A stretch of 39,671 nucleotides of DNA from DRTC01 sp964521025 (GTDB lineage Bacteria; Cloacimonadota; Cloacimonadia; Cloacimonadales; TCS61). Below the pieces are notes generated by a model. That model made no database searches. It had not been told where the DNA came from and saw only the letters and a program-made list of their open reading frames with translations. Numbering within the stretch: the first letter of the stretch is position 1; every line of letters starts with the position of its first letter. The stretch is taken from NCBI GenBank assembly GCA_964521025.1, contig CAZFPK010000026.1, positions 1 to 39,671 on the forward strand, in the 5' to 3' direction. Positions 7,253 through 15,433 of the stretch are shown here, piece after piece. Both the position numbers and the translations under genes were made by a program.

Positions 7253-8803
7253 ATGAAAAAATTGACAATTTGCTTTTTGATTTTATTGCTTTTTGCAGTT
7301 TTCAATTTATCTTCGGAATCAAATTTGTTTGGGAATGGTTTGGAAAAAATCAGTGGAGTTTTCGATAATATCGATTTCTCAAAATATTCCGATCAGGAAT
7401 TATTCGATCTGCTTTCAAATTGGAATGAATTTCCAAAACCTGCTGATTCAAGAGGTTTCAGGCAAATGCAAAATGAAATAACCGATACTCTGTCCGCTCC
7501 TTTTATTTTCTATATTCCGGAAAATTATGATGAACAAAAGAAAACTCCTTTGATTATTTACCTGCACGGAGGAGTCGGCAGAATGAAATTCGTAGAAAAT
7601 TTCCCTGAATATGCCGGGAAAAATCCTTTTGTTCCTTTTGCTGAAGAAAATAACTGGTTTATGCTTTTTCCTGCTGCAAACATCTACACGATGTGGTGGG
7701 ATCCTGTTGGTATAGAAAATATCAAAACTCAAATCAGGTATTTAAAAAACCATTTTAATATCGATGATGACCGGATTTTCGTAACCGGCTTTTCCGATGG
7801 TGGTTCAGGTTCGTTCCATCTTGCTTTATCAGATCCGAATTTTTTTGCGTCCTTTTATCCCTTGAACGGATTTATCTCGGTCGGTTCGCTGGAAACTCAA
7901 AAACCTGCTTATCTTCCAAATATGAAAAACCGTTTCACAGCAGCGATCAATACCGATGAAGACGGTTTATACCCGGCTGCCGAGATGCGGAAATTAATGG
8001 AATTCGCTCAACATACAGGTGCAGACCTTTCCTACAAAGAATACTGGGGAATCGGGCATGAATTCAATTATGCGGATCAGGAAATCCCTCTTATCATCGA
8101 AAATATGAAATTGCATCCCAGAGATATTTTCAGGAATGAAATTTATTGGGAAACTGCCGGAAAAGAATATAATGTTTGTGATTGGCTGGAGATAATCGAG
8201 TTGGATACTCTTGAAACTCCCCGAAATTGGCACCGGGAATTCAACCGGAAGATGGAGAATAAACGGGTTCAATTCGGTTTTTATGATGATCGTGAATTTG
8301 AAGGAAAAGGAATCAGAGTCAGAGATATTGTTGAAGCATCGACTGCTGACAGTATGAACTTAAAGACCGGTGATATCATTATCAATATGGACGGAACTCC
8401 GGTCGATTCGATCAGTGTTCTCCTGGAACTGCGTGCATCCAAAAAAAGAGGTGATCCGGTTAATTTGACAGTTATGAGGGACAACGATGAAATTAAATTG
8501 AATGGACAATTTCCAGAAATCGATCTTTATGATGCCTTTGTTCTGGATCAACCTTCAGGTGCAGTTAAAGCAAAATACTGCGGGAATAGATTTGAGATCG
8601 AAACATCACGGATCAAAGAAATCGCAATTTTCATTCATCCCGAGATGGTCAACCTGGAAAATCCTGTGATCATCGATATTAACGGCAAAGAGAGTTTCAA
8701 CCAAAAGATTGTTTTCGACCGGGAATTTATGCTCGAGAATTTTTCAAAGAACAAGGATAGGAAATCCATTTGGATCAGGAAAATTCCTCTTCGAATAAAA
8801 TAA
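7253..8803 (+). CDS. Exported alpha/beta-hydrolase (esterase) with C-terminal PDZ domain
   Basis: This 516-residue protein begins with a signal peptide (KKLTICFLILLLFAVF). The hydrolase domain (about 80-275) has the oxyanion region IIYLHGG, the nucleophile elbow GFSDG with Ser181, and a likely catalytic His269 in GIGHEFNY; an Asp near residue 230 could complete the triad. The layout resembles the PHB depolymerase/feruloyl esterase-like (esterase D / LpqC) group. Residues about 345-430 form a PDZ domain (GIRVRDIVEASTADSMNLKTGD...). PDZ domains typically bind C-terminal tails of proteins, an unusual partner for this esterase fold. The remaining ~85 residues look like a beta domain. The ribosome-binding site CAGGAG is clear. 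It lies 44 bases after the kinase and may belong to the same transcript. Confidence 0.8.
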   Translation: MKKLTICFLILLLFAVFNLSSESNLFGNGLEKISGVFDNIDFSKYSDQELFDLLSNWNEFPKPADSRGFRQMQNEITDTLSAPFIFYIPENYDEQKKTPLIIYLHGGVGRMKFVENFPEYAGKNPFVPFAEENNWFMLFPAANIYTMWWDPVGIENIKTQIRYLKNHFNIDDDRIFVTGFSDGGSGSFHLALSDPNFFASFYPLNGFISVGSLETQKPAYLPNMKNRFTAAINTDEDGLYPAAEMRKLMEFAQHTGADLSYKEYWGIGHEFNYADQEIPLIIENMKLHPRDIFRNEIYWETAGKEYNVCDWLEIIELDTLETPRNWHREFNRKMENKRVQFGFYDDREFEGKGIRVRDIVEASTADSMNLKTGDIIINMDGTPVDSISVLLELRASKKRGDPVNLTVMRDNDEIKLNGQFPEIDLYDAFVLDQPSGAVKAKYCGNRFEIETSRIKEIAIFIHPEMVNLENPVIIDINGKESFNQKIVFDREFMLENFSKNKDRKSIWIRKIPLRIK

Positions 8804-8997
8804 ATTAAAAAATCAGTAAAAATTCTGCTGGACGGAATTTATTCTGGTTAATTGCCGAATGAATTCAGAAAAGTCTTGTGGTTCTATTTTTTCTATTCGT
8901 TGAAGTGAATGGTTAATGTTTGGGTTTTTTTTTTCATTTCTTATTTGTTTTTTTTGGATTTTGTTTGTTATTTGAGAATTGTTATTTGAGAAATGAA

Positions 8998-9082
8998 TGC
9001 AGAAGAGGGGACTCGAACCCCTACAAGCGTAATGCTCACCAGACCCTGAACCTGGCGTGTCTACCAATTCCACCACTTCTGC
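8998..9082 (-). tRNA. tRNA-Leu (anticodon CAG)
   Basis: Read on the minus strand, the sequence starts GCAGAAGTGGTGGAATTGGT, the typical tRNA-Leu D-arm, and ends in the T-arm GGGGTTCGAGTCCCC and acceptor strand CTTCTGC with discriminator A. The anticodon stem-loop is CCAGG-TTCAGGG-TCTGG, giving anticodon CAG. A long variable arm (GAGCATTACGCTTG) is present, as expected for a type II tRNA. The CCA end is not encoded, so it must be added by a nucleotidyltransferase. The total is 85 bases. Confidence 0.95.
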
Positions 9083-9106
9083 TTAGCGGCGAAAAAAAAT
9101 CGAGCT

Positions 9107-9119
9107 AATTCGGAGTCAA
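9107..9119 (-). promoter_or_regulatory. Probable promoter element of tRNA-Leu (TTGACT-CCGAATT)
   Basis: On the minus strand TTGACTCCGAATT lies 25-37 bases before the tRNA 5' end, the right place for a -35 box. No TATAAT-like -10 box follows; a run of T's does. It is one instance of the TTGAC...CGA pattern. Confidence 0.4.
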
Positions 9120-9203
9120 GGAAATTCTGATACTTATCCAATCGGGTCGATGAGGATACTGATTCAGCAAATTAAACGATTTCAGCCAATTCAACTATTT
9201 AGA

Positions 9204-9221
9204 TTGACAAAATAACCGAAT
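9204..9221 (+). promoter_or_regulatory. Probable promoter element of dnaX (TTGACA ... CCGAAT)
   Basis: TTGACA at 9204-9209 is followed by CCGAAT at 9216-9221 and TATGAAT at 9224-9230. The box begins 57 bases before the dnaX ATG. The spacing to TATGAAT (14 bases) is short for a classical sigma-70 promoter. Confidence 0.4.
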
Positions 9222-9260
9222 CTTATGAATTTCCAATCCAAATAAAAAGAAGAGGAATAA

Positions 9261-10868
9261 ATGTCATATTTAGTTCTGGCACGCAAATACAGACCGCAGA
9301 CTTTTGACGAAGTTTATGCACAGGATCATATCACGCAAATATTGAAGAATACGATCGAACTCGATAGAACTGCGCAGGCATATTTATTTACAGGACCGCG
9401 AGGAGTCGGGAAAACATCGCTGGCGAGGATTTTTTCCAAGAGTTTGAACTGCCTGAACGGAGGACCGACCATTACTCCCTGCAGTGAATGTACGAATTGC
9501 AGGGAGATCACGGAAGGAACTTCCGCAGATGTGATCGAGATCGACGGTGCTTCCAATACCGGAGTCGATGATATCCGCGATCTCCAAAAAGAATTGATGT
9601 ATTCGCCTTCCAATTCAAATTATAAAATCTATATCATCGATGAAGTTCACATGCTCTCCAAAAATGCTTTTAATGCTCTTTTGAAAACATTGGAAGAACC
9701 TCCGGAAAAAGTAATTTTCATCTTTGCTACCACAGAACCGCACAAAGTTCTGCCAACTATAATTTCCCGCTGTCAACGTTTCGATTTCAGGAGAATTCCC
9801 ATTCCTTCTATTTTGGAGCGGCTGGAGAAAATCTGCGAGATCGAAAAAGTGAAGATCGATAAAGAAGCCTTTTTTGTAATTGCCAAAAAAGCGGACGGCA
9901 GCATGAGGGATTCTCTTTCTTTGATGGATCAGGTTCTGGCTTATGGAAAAGAAAAATTATCTATGACCGATATTCTATCCGTTTTCGGGATCGTGCATAC
10001 AGATATTTATCATAAAATAATTACTTCCATTTTAGAGAAAAAGACATCCCGCATCGTGAAATCCCTGCAGCAGATCCTGGAAAAAGGCAATGACATCCAG
10101 GAATTCATCAACGGTCTTCTCGATTATATCAGGAATCTATTATTTATTAAGACCGGATTGGATGTTCCGGAAATCCCTCCTGCAGATAAAAAAATACTGC
10201 AAGACCTTTCTAAAAAATTTGAAGAGAATGATCTCTTATATCTCATTTCATTGTTGATCAAAACCAAAACCGATATAAAAACCAGCAGTAATCCGATCCT
10301 TATCGCCGAGATGGCATTTATAAAAATGGCAAAGATCAGAGAAATGAAATCTCTCGAAGAAATTATCGGTTCTATCTCAAATATGGATGAGCATCAACAG
10401 ATACCTTTAACTTCAGTTCCTGCGAAGAAAAAATCGGAAAAGGTCCTGCACAAAAAAACCGAAAAAGTTAAAAAAGAAATTACTAAAGAAGTTAAAGAAG
10501 AAAAACCCGACCTGAAAAAAATCACGATCGAGGATTATGAAAAAGATAAAGAAATAATCCTGAATAAACTTAAAAAAGAAAAACCGATAACTGCTACTTA
10601 CTTGAACAGCAGCAAAATAGATCACATTTCTAATAATTTTATTCACTTCGATGTAGGTAGTTCCGCAACTTATAAAATGTTAGATGATGATAAAGACCTG
10701 ATCTCCGGGATAATTTCCGAGCATTTTAATTTGAAAATAAAGATAGATTTCACTCTGAAAAAAGTGAAAAAAGAAAAGGTTATTGCTAATCCGACCCTTG
10801 AAGATATTAGAAGAGAATCACCTAAACTCGCTGAATTTATCGAAATTACAGACTCCATAATTTCTTAA
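9261..10868 (+). CDS. dnaX: DNA polymerase III subunit gamma/tau
   Basis: This 535-residue clamp-loader ATPase loads the beta sliding clamp for replication. The N-terminal AAA+ domain has Walker A GPRGVGKT (about residues 45-52), a zinc-binding cysteine cluster (NCLNGGPTITPCSECTNC), Walker B IIDEVH, sensor 1 FATTEPHKV and the SRCQRF arginine-finger motif. Domain III follows to about residue 370. Residues about 390-440 are a Lys/Glu-rich linker (KKKSEKVLHKKTEKVKKEI), then a C-terminal domain of about 90 residues. The length is between gamma-only and full tau forms. No obvious slippery frameshift signal was noticed. The start is supported by a GAGG box. Confidence 0.95.
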   Translation: MSYLVLARKYRPQTFDEVYAQDHITQILKNTIELDRTAQAYLFTGPRGVGKTSLARIFSKSLNCLNGGPTITPCSECTNCREITEGTSADVIEIDGASNTGVDDIRDLQKELMYSPSNSNYKIYIIDEVHMLSKNAFNALLKTLEEPPEKVIFIFATTEPHKVLPTIISRCQRFDFRRIPIPSILERLEKICEIEKVKIDKEAFFVIAKKADGSMRDSLSLMDQVLAYGKEKLSMTDILSVFGIVHTDIYHKIITSILEKKTSRIVKSLQQILEKGNDIQEFINGLLDYIRNLLFIKTGLDVPEIPPADKKILQDLSKKFEENDLLYLISLLIKTKTDIKTSSNPILIAEMAFIKMAKIREMKSLEEIIGSISNMDEHQQIPLTSVPAKKKSEKVLHKKTEKVKKEITKEVKEEKPDLKKITIEDYEKDKEIILNKLKKEKPITATYLNSSKIDHISNNFIHFDVGSSATYKMLDDDKDLISGIISEHFNLKIKIDFTLKKVKKEKVIANPTLEDIRRESPKLAEFIEITDSIIS

Positions 10869-10879
10869 AACTATTTTTA

Positions 10880-11968
10880 ATGCTTTTCCTTATTTTAAGC
10901 CTGATCTACTGCCTGATTGTTCTATCTTTCTTTTTCGGGATATTTTTCCTGAAAAAGGGAGAGAATAAAGAATTCAATAAATTTTCCATTATTATCGCTG
11001 CCAGTAACGAAGAAAAATATTTACCCGGACTCCTGGAAAAACTGGTTAACCAGGATTATCCAAAAGAAAACTATGAGATCATTATTGCCGATGATCGCTC
11101 CACAGACAAAACTCCCCTGATCACAAAAGAATATTCTCAACGATTTCCAAATCTGAAAGCAGTCCGGATCGATGAAGAATCCGGAAATCTGATCGGGAAA
11201 AAAAATGCTTTGCTTGCTGCCATAAAAAATTCGGTAAATGAAATCCTGGTTTTCACGGATGCAGACTGTATTCCGACTAAAAACTGGCTCTCTGAAATCA
11301 ACAAATATTTTGATAATACAATCGATTTCGTAACCGGATATTCTCCCTTAATTTCTAATAAAAGAAAATTGAATTATTTGAAAAACCTGGAGCGAGCTGC
11401 TCATTTTGCCGTTGTTGCCGGAAGTTTGGGCTTAAACTGGAAAATAACATGTGCTGCTCGTAATATGGCTTATCGGAAATCTTTGTTTGAAAAAGTGAAC
11501 GGCTTTACCGGAATTGGTCATCATCGATCGGGAGACGACGATCTGATGCTGCAGAAAATGGCAAAGCATATCCGGAAAACGAATTTCATGTTTTCGCAAG
11601 ATGCGATCGTTCCTTCTTATGATAAAGACAACTTGCAGGATATGGCTCATCTCGAAACGCGCAGAGCCTCGAAGTGGTTTCATTACCCGCTTCCCGTTAA
11701 GATGATGACACTTTTTTTTCTCATTTATTACCTTACATTCTGCTATTCCTTTTTCAGTTTCGTTTCAGGTTATCTAAATACAAATTTCTTTTTTATAATT
11801 TTTCTGCTTAAAATTATTCCTGAACTTTTACTCACTTTTCTTTTCCTGTTAAAGACTAAAAGAATAAAATTGATGCTGGTCTTCCCCCTTCTCGAACTGA
11901 TCTACATACCATATTACATTATTTTCGGATTCAAAGGGACTTTTGGAAAATATCGATGGAAAAACTGA
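10880..11968 (+). CDS. Membrane-bound family 2 glycosyltransferase
   Basis: This 362-residue protein has an N-terminal membrane helix (residues 1-24), a cytoplasmic GT-A catalytic domain, and two or three C-terminal helices (about 270-355). The catalytic signatures are DDRSTD at 71-76 (nucleotide-sugar binding), DAD at 127-129 (metal binding), GDDD in HHRSGDDDLML (acid/base region), and RRASKW, a variant of the QxxRW motif of processive enzymes. It uses a nucleotide sugar to glycosylate a lipid or polysaccharide at the inner membrane; the acceptor is unknown. It starts 11 bases after dnaX without a good ribosome-binding site and overlaps the next gene by 13 bases, so the two downstream genes are likely co-translated. 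Confidence 0.82.
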   Translation: MLFLILSLIYCLIVLSFFFGIFFLKKGENKEFNKFSIIIAASNEEKYLPGLLEKLVNQDYPKENYEIIIADDRSTDKTPLITKEYSQRFPNLKAVRIDEESGNLIGKKNALLAAIKNSVNEILVFTDADCIPTKNWLSEINKYFDNTIDFVTGYSPLISNKRKLNYLKNLERAAHFAVVAGSLGLNWKITCAARNMAYRKSLFEKVNGFTGIGHHRSGDDDLMLQKMAKHIRKTNFMFSQDAIVPSYDKDNLQDMAHLETRRASKWFHYPLPVKMMTLFFLIYYLTFCYSFFSFVSGYLNTNFFFIIFLLKIIPELLLTFLFLLKTKRIKLMLVFPLLELIYIPYYIIFGFKGTFGKYRWKN

Positions 11969-13422
11969 GATCTGAAGAAAAATTCGATATCCTTCTCACT
12001 TATCCCAAAGAGAATATCAATGCTTTTTATTACATGATCCCGCTTGGAATCGCAAGTATTGCTGCTGTTCTGGAACAACATGATTTTTCCGTAAAAGTCA
12101 TAGATTTCAATTTCTATCATCATGACTTTCGCCGGGATCTGAAAAAATGGAATCCGAAATTGATCGGGATCGGAGGAACGACCGGAACAAGATGTGGCAG
12201 TTTCAAAACAGCGAAAATTTGTAAGGAGATCCTGCCGGAAATTCCTGTTGTTTATGGAGGTACGCATGCAACTTTTACTGCTGAAGATACTTTAAAGAAC
12301 ATCAAAGATATCAATATTATCGTTAAAAGTGAAGGTGAATTTCCTTTTTTGTCTTTAGCAAACAAATTTGTCAAAAATGAAAAAATCCGATTAAATGAAA
12401 TTGCCGGAATTTCTTATCGAAAAAACAGGAAAATAATTCATCAGGAAATCGAAAGGATAGACGATCTTGATTTATTGCCTTTACCTGCCCGTCATCTTTT
12501 CGAAGGAAATTATCAGATCAAACTCGATTATTTGGGTTTGGAAGCGGATTTTTTATTAACTTCCCGCGGCTGTCCTTTTTTCTGCGATTTTTGTTCTGCT
12601 GCGAAGATGTTTCCCGGCGGAATCAAATTCAGAAGCAGGGGACATATCCAGAAGGAAATCGATCTTATCCTTTCCCGAAAAAAAATAAATGCGATCAAAA
12701 TTTTTGACAGCACTTTCACTGCATCCCGCCGGCATGTCCTCGATTTCTGTGAAATGATCAAACCGTATAATCTTTTGTGGGAATGTGAAGTCAGAGCCGA
12801 TACTGTCGATCTCGAGCTTCTGAAGACCATGAAGGATGCAGGCTGCTGCTATATCGATATTGGTTTGGAAACGACAGACCGCAAAATCCTGGATGACATA
12901 AATAAGAAAATTTCTGTTATGCAGGTTGAAAATATCATCACCTGGTGCCGGAAAATCGGGATAAAAACAAAAGTATTTTTCACATTCGGTCATCTCGGTC
13001 AGACTTTTCAAAGTTGCTTGAACGATGTATCTTATATCCTGGAAAAGAAGGACGAGATAGATTTTTTTGCGACAACAGTCGGGATGAGAATTTACCCGGG
13101 AACAAGTCTGGAAGAAAAAGCACGAAATGCCGGTTTGATCCCTGAAAATTTTTCCTGGGCGAAATTCAAAGCTCCGGTTTGGAAATACTTGGTGTTTGAA
13201 TTTGAAAACCAGTTTATCTTGAATCAGAGACAGTTGAATTACTGGAAATTATTCCTCATAATTTTGAAACTGATATCTAACGGAACTGTAGGTTCTATCG
13301 GTTTTATCAAGGAATTATTTTTATTAAACAGTTATAAATTAGCGATGCAGTTCCTAATGAAATTCAAATATTTATTTCATATTCTCCGCAGGAATGTAGC
13401 TCGGAATTTATTCCGAATATAA
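11956..13422 (+). CDS. B12-binding-domain radical SAM protein
   Basis: This 488-residue protein has an N-terminal cobalamin-binding Rossmann-like domain (residues about 5-150, with PLGIASIAAVLEQ and VVYGGTHATF). The radical SAM core follows, with CPFFCDFC (Cys206, Cys210, Cys213) binding a [4Fe-4S] cluster. A C-terminal helical tail of about 100 residues completes it. The group (BchE-like) includes methyltransferases and ring-forming enzymes acting on lipids, hopanoids and pigments. The overlap with the glycosyltransferase and the nearby O-methyltransferase suggest a small modification pathway, perhaps for an envelope lipid; the substrate cannot be read from the sequence. Confidence 0.85.
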   Translation: MEKLRSEEKFDILLTYPKENINAFYYMIPLGIASIAAVLEQHDFSVKVIDFNFYHHDFRRDLKKWNPKLIGIGGTTGTRCGSFKTAKICKEILPEIPVVYGGTHATFTAEDTLKNIKDINIIVKSEGEFPFLSLANKFVKNEKIRLNEIAGISYRKNRKIIHQEIERIDDLDLLPLPARHLFEGNYQIKLDYLGLEADFLLTSRGCPFFCDFCSAAKMFPGGIKFRSRGHIQKEIDLILSRKKINAIKIFDSTFTASRRHVLDFCEMIKPYNLLWECEVRADTVDLELLKTMKDAGCCYIDIGLETTDRKILDDINKKISVMQVENIITWCRKIGIKTKVFFTFGHLGQTFQSCLNDVSYILEKKDEIDFFATTVGMRIYPGTSLEEKARNAGLIPENFSWAKFKAPVWKYLVFEFENQFILNQRQLNYWKLFLIILKLISNGTVGSIGFIKELFLLNSYKLAMQFLMKFKYLFHILRRNVARNLFRI

Positions 13423-13508
13423 TTTCTATTTAGAAAAAGTTGAGATAAGTAGCAGATATAAACATCCAGATAATGAATCGATAAAAATCTTTTAAAAATG
13501 GAACTTTG

Positions 13509-14084
13509 ATGGAAGATATGAAATCAATTCTGAATGCCAATAAAATTACCTTTGCTGAATTCAAAGAACAAAAAGAAAAAATCAATCGCTTATGGAACAT
13601 TCCGGAGCAAACCGCACATCTGATTTACCTGCTTGTAAAAATCAAATCTCCTGAAAATATCCTCGAAATCGGAACTTCGAACGGTTATTCGACTTTCTGG
13701 TTGTCGCTGGCAGCTGATAATTCCAATGCTGAAATTCAAACGATCGAAGTCGATGTACGAAGATTCAAATTAGCACAAGAAAACCTGCGGAACAGGAAAA
13801 ATATTTTTCTTCATTTTGGAACAGCAGAAGAAATAATTCCTAATCTAAATATGAAATTCGATTTCGTTTTCATCGATGCCAATAAATCCGATTATATTAC
13901 TTATCTTAAATTGTTGGAAGACAAATTAAAGGTAAATGCTTTGATAATTGCAGATAATATTATCTCCCATCAGGAATCGGTTCAGGAATATCTTGACTTC
14001 CTGAACATAAATCCGTTATTTGAAACCATGACCTTGGATATTGATTCCGGGTTGGAAATCTCTATTTTCAGAAACCAGGAGTGA
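13509..14084 (+). CDS. SAM-dependent O-methyltransferase (COMT-like)
   Basis: This protein of about 191 residues has the class I methyltransferase core: motif I ILEIGTSNGYSTFWL, an acidic residue closing strand 2 (QTIEVD), and FDFVFIDANKSDY as the metal-binding/post-II region typical of the cation-dependent catechol O-methyltransferase family. The ATG at 13509 is preferred; a TTG sits directly before it at 13506. It follows the radical SAM gene by 86 bases, and its stop is directly followed by the uridine kinase ATG. The substrate is unknown. Confidence 0.85.
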   Translation: MEDMKSILNANKITFAEFKEQKEKINRLWNIPEQTAHLIYLLVKIKSPENILEIGTSNGYSTFWLSLAADNSNAEIQTIEVDVRRFKLAQENLRNRKNIFLHFGTAEEIIPNLNMKFDFVFIDANKSDYITYLKLLEDKLKVNALIIADNIISHQESVQEYLDFLNINPLFETMTLDIDSGLEISIFRNQE

Positions 14085-14702
14085 ATGATGCACAAACCGG
14101 TTGTGATTGGAATTGCCGGAGGAACCGGTTCCGGCAAAACCTCGATCGCCAAAGCAATTCAAAAACAGGTTCATGAACATGTAACGGTTTTAACTCAGGA
14201 TTCATATTATAGATCATTCCCGGATTTATCATTCGAGGAAAGAAAAAAGATCAATTTCGATCATCCCTCGACTTATGATACAAAACTTCTCATCGAACAA
14301 ATAAAAAGATTAGTGAGAAATGTTCCCATCAATATGCCGATCTATGATTTTACAACTCACCTTCGAAAGGATGAGACGATCATGCAAAATCCGGCAAGGA
14401 TCATTATTGTCGAAGGTATTTTATTATTTGAAAATGAAGAATTGCGCAATTTAATGGATATCAAAATATTCGTGGAAACAGATGCTGATATTCGTATTAT
14501 CCGCAGGATAGACCGCGATATCAAAGAAAGAGGTAGAACCTTGCAGTCAACTATCGATCAATACCTGGCAACAGTTCGTCCCATGCACAATGAATTTGTC
14601 GAACCGAGTAAAAGATTTGCCGATATTATCATCCCGGAAGGCGGTCATAACAAGATCGGGATCGATATGATCGTTTCCAAGATCAAGCATATTGTTGAAT
14701 AA
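14085..14702 (+). CDS. udk: Uridine kinase
   Basis: This 205-residue enzyme phosphorylates uridine (and cytidine) to the monophosphate in pyrimidine salvage. The P-loop GGTGSGKT lies at residues 12-19. Other family signatures are LTQDSYYRSF (substrate Asp), NFDHPSTYD, PIYDFTTHLR, IIVEGILLF and RRIDRDIKERGR (lid). The length and ending are normal for the family. The ribosome-binding site CAGGAG overlaps the end of the methyltransferase gene, so the two are translationally linked although functionally unrelated. Confidence 0.95.
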   Translation: MMHKPVVIGIAGGTGSGKTSIAKAIQKQVHEHVTVLTQDSYYRSFPDLSFEERKKINFDHPSTYDTKLLIEQIKRLVRNVPINMPIYDFTTHLRKDETIMQNPARIIIVEGILLFENEELRNLMDIKIFVETDADIRIIRRIDRDIKERGRTLQSTIDQYLATVRPMHNEFVEPSKRFADIIIPEGGHNKIGIDMIVSKIKHIVE

Positions 14703-14730
14703 AATATTTAATGTTGTGGAGATTTGACTA

Positions 14731-15088
14731 ATGGGATTTGAAGTTGAATTCGTAGAATTAGAAACGGGTAAGAAACCATTTGAAGAATTTATTTTGAGTT
14801 TACCGATAAAAGAAAGAGCTAAAGTATTCGAAACAATCAACTATTTTCGTGAATTGAAAGATAGAAATTTACCTATAAAAGAAAATTAATCAAAACATTT
14901 GGAAGATGGAATCTTTGAATTAAGAATTTCCTTAAAAGATAAAACTATGAGATGTTTATTTTTTTCAAAAAAAAAAAGGGGAAAGAATTATTATTACGCA
15001 AGGATATATTAAGAAAACTCAAAAGACACCGAGAAATTAGATAGAGAAGGCTAATAAATTGAGAGATGTGTTTAATAAAAGGAACTAA
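14731..15088 (+). pseudogene. Decayed HigB/RelE-type (Gp49-like) toxin gene
   Basis: From ATG 14731 the frame reads MGFEVEFVELETGKKPFEEF and continues as a typical phage-derived Gp49/HigB toxin, but stops at TAA 14887-14889 after 52 codons. Directly after this stop the same frame continues with SKHLEDGIFELRISLKDK, the family core. A run of 11 A's (14967-14977) then shifts the frame by one; the shifted frame continues GERIIITQGYIKKTQKTPRN, another core signature. A TAG follows at 15038-15040, and the similarity-like tail IEKANKLRDVFNKRN ends at TAA 15086-15088, two bases before the next gene. So two nonsense changes and one frameshift disrupt what was a toxin of about 118 residues. Confidence 0.8.
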
Positions 15089-15090
15089 TT

Positions 15091-15288
15091 TTGACAAATT
15101 ATAATAAATTATTTCAAGAGCAAATGAAGAATCCGGATTTTGTGAAATCCTATTATGAAGCCAGGCTAAAAAGAATTTCAAATGAAATATTGGAAAATTT
15201 GAAAAGTGATGTTCTCACAAATAAATCAAAAGAAATATTAATAAAAGATATAGACTTCATTCAAGAGAAATTACGAAAGATCGGTTAG
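15091..15288 (+). CDS. Small antitoxin-like protein (HigA N-terminus-like, no helix-turn-helix)
   Basis: This protein of 65 residues starts at a TTG with AAAAGGA upstream. Its opening (NYNKLFQEQMKNPDFVKSYYEARL) matches the usual N-terminus of HigA antitoxins (L...QL.DPEF...Y...), the segment that wraps the toxin. However, it lacks the Xre helix-turn-helix that normally follows and ends in a helical Lys-rich tail. It begins two bases after the ancestral end of the toxin remnant, the normal toxin-first order of higBA. It may be the intact or truncated antitoxin of a module whose toxin has died. Confidence 0.6.
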   Translation: MTNYNKLFQEQMKNPDFVKSYYEARLKRISNEILENLKSDVLTNKSKEILIKDIDFIQEKLRKIG

Positions 15289-15350
15289 AAAATTGAAACA
15301 AAAAAATTCAATAATCATCAAACGGAGTCCAATGGGATTTTCGCAAAGTT

Positions 15351-15368
15351 TTGACAAAAGGCTTCCGA
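15351..15368 (+). promoter_or_regulatory. Probable promoter element of the DUF4139 gene (TTGACA ... CCGA)
   Basis: TTGACAAAAGGCTTCCGAAA starts 83 bases before the ATG of the DUF4139 gene and is an instance of the TTGAC...CCGA pattern (spacing 9). Confidence 0.4.
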
Positions 15369-15433
15369 AATTTTGAAAAGTTCTGCTGCTTGATAAATTT
15401 GGAAATCATTAAATAATAAAAAACGGAGGAACT

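Noticed and set aside
8813..9108. Two open frames over the tRNA, one per strand (MVELVDTPGSG... and RRGDSNPYK...).
   Set aside because: They are translations of the tRNA-Leu gene, a well-known artefact; the tRNA structure is complete.
9384..9613. Minus-strand frames within dnaX.
   Set aside because: They are antisense to conserved AAA+ motifs, with no start signals.
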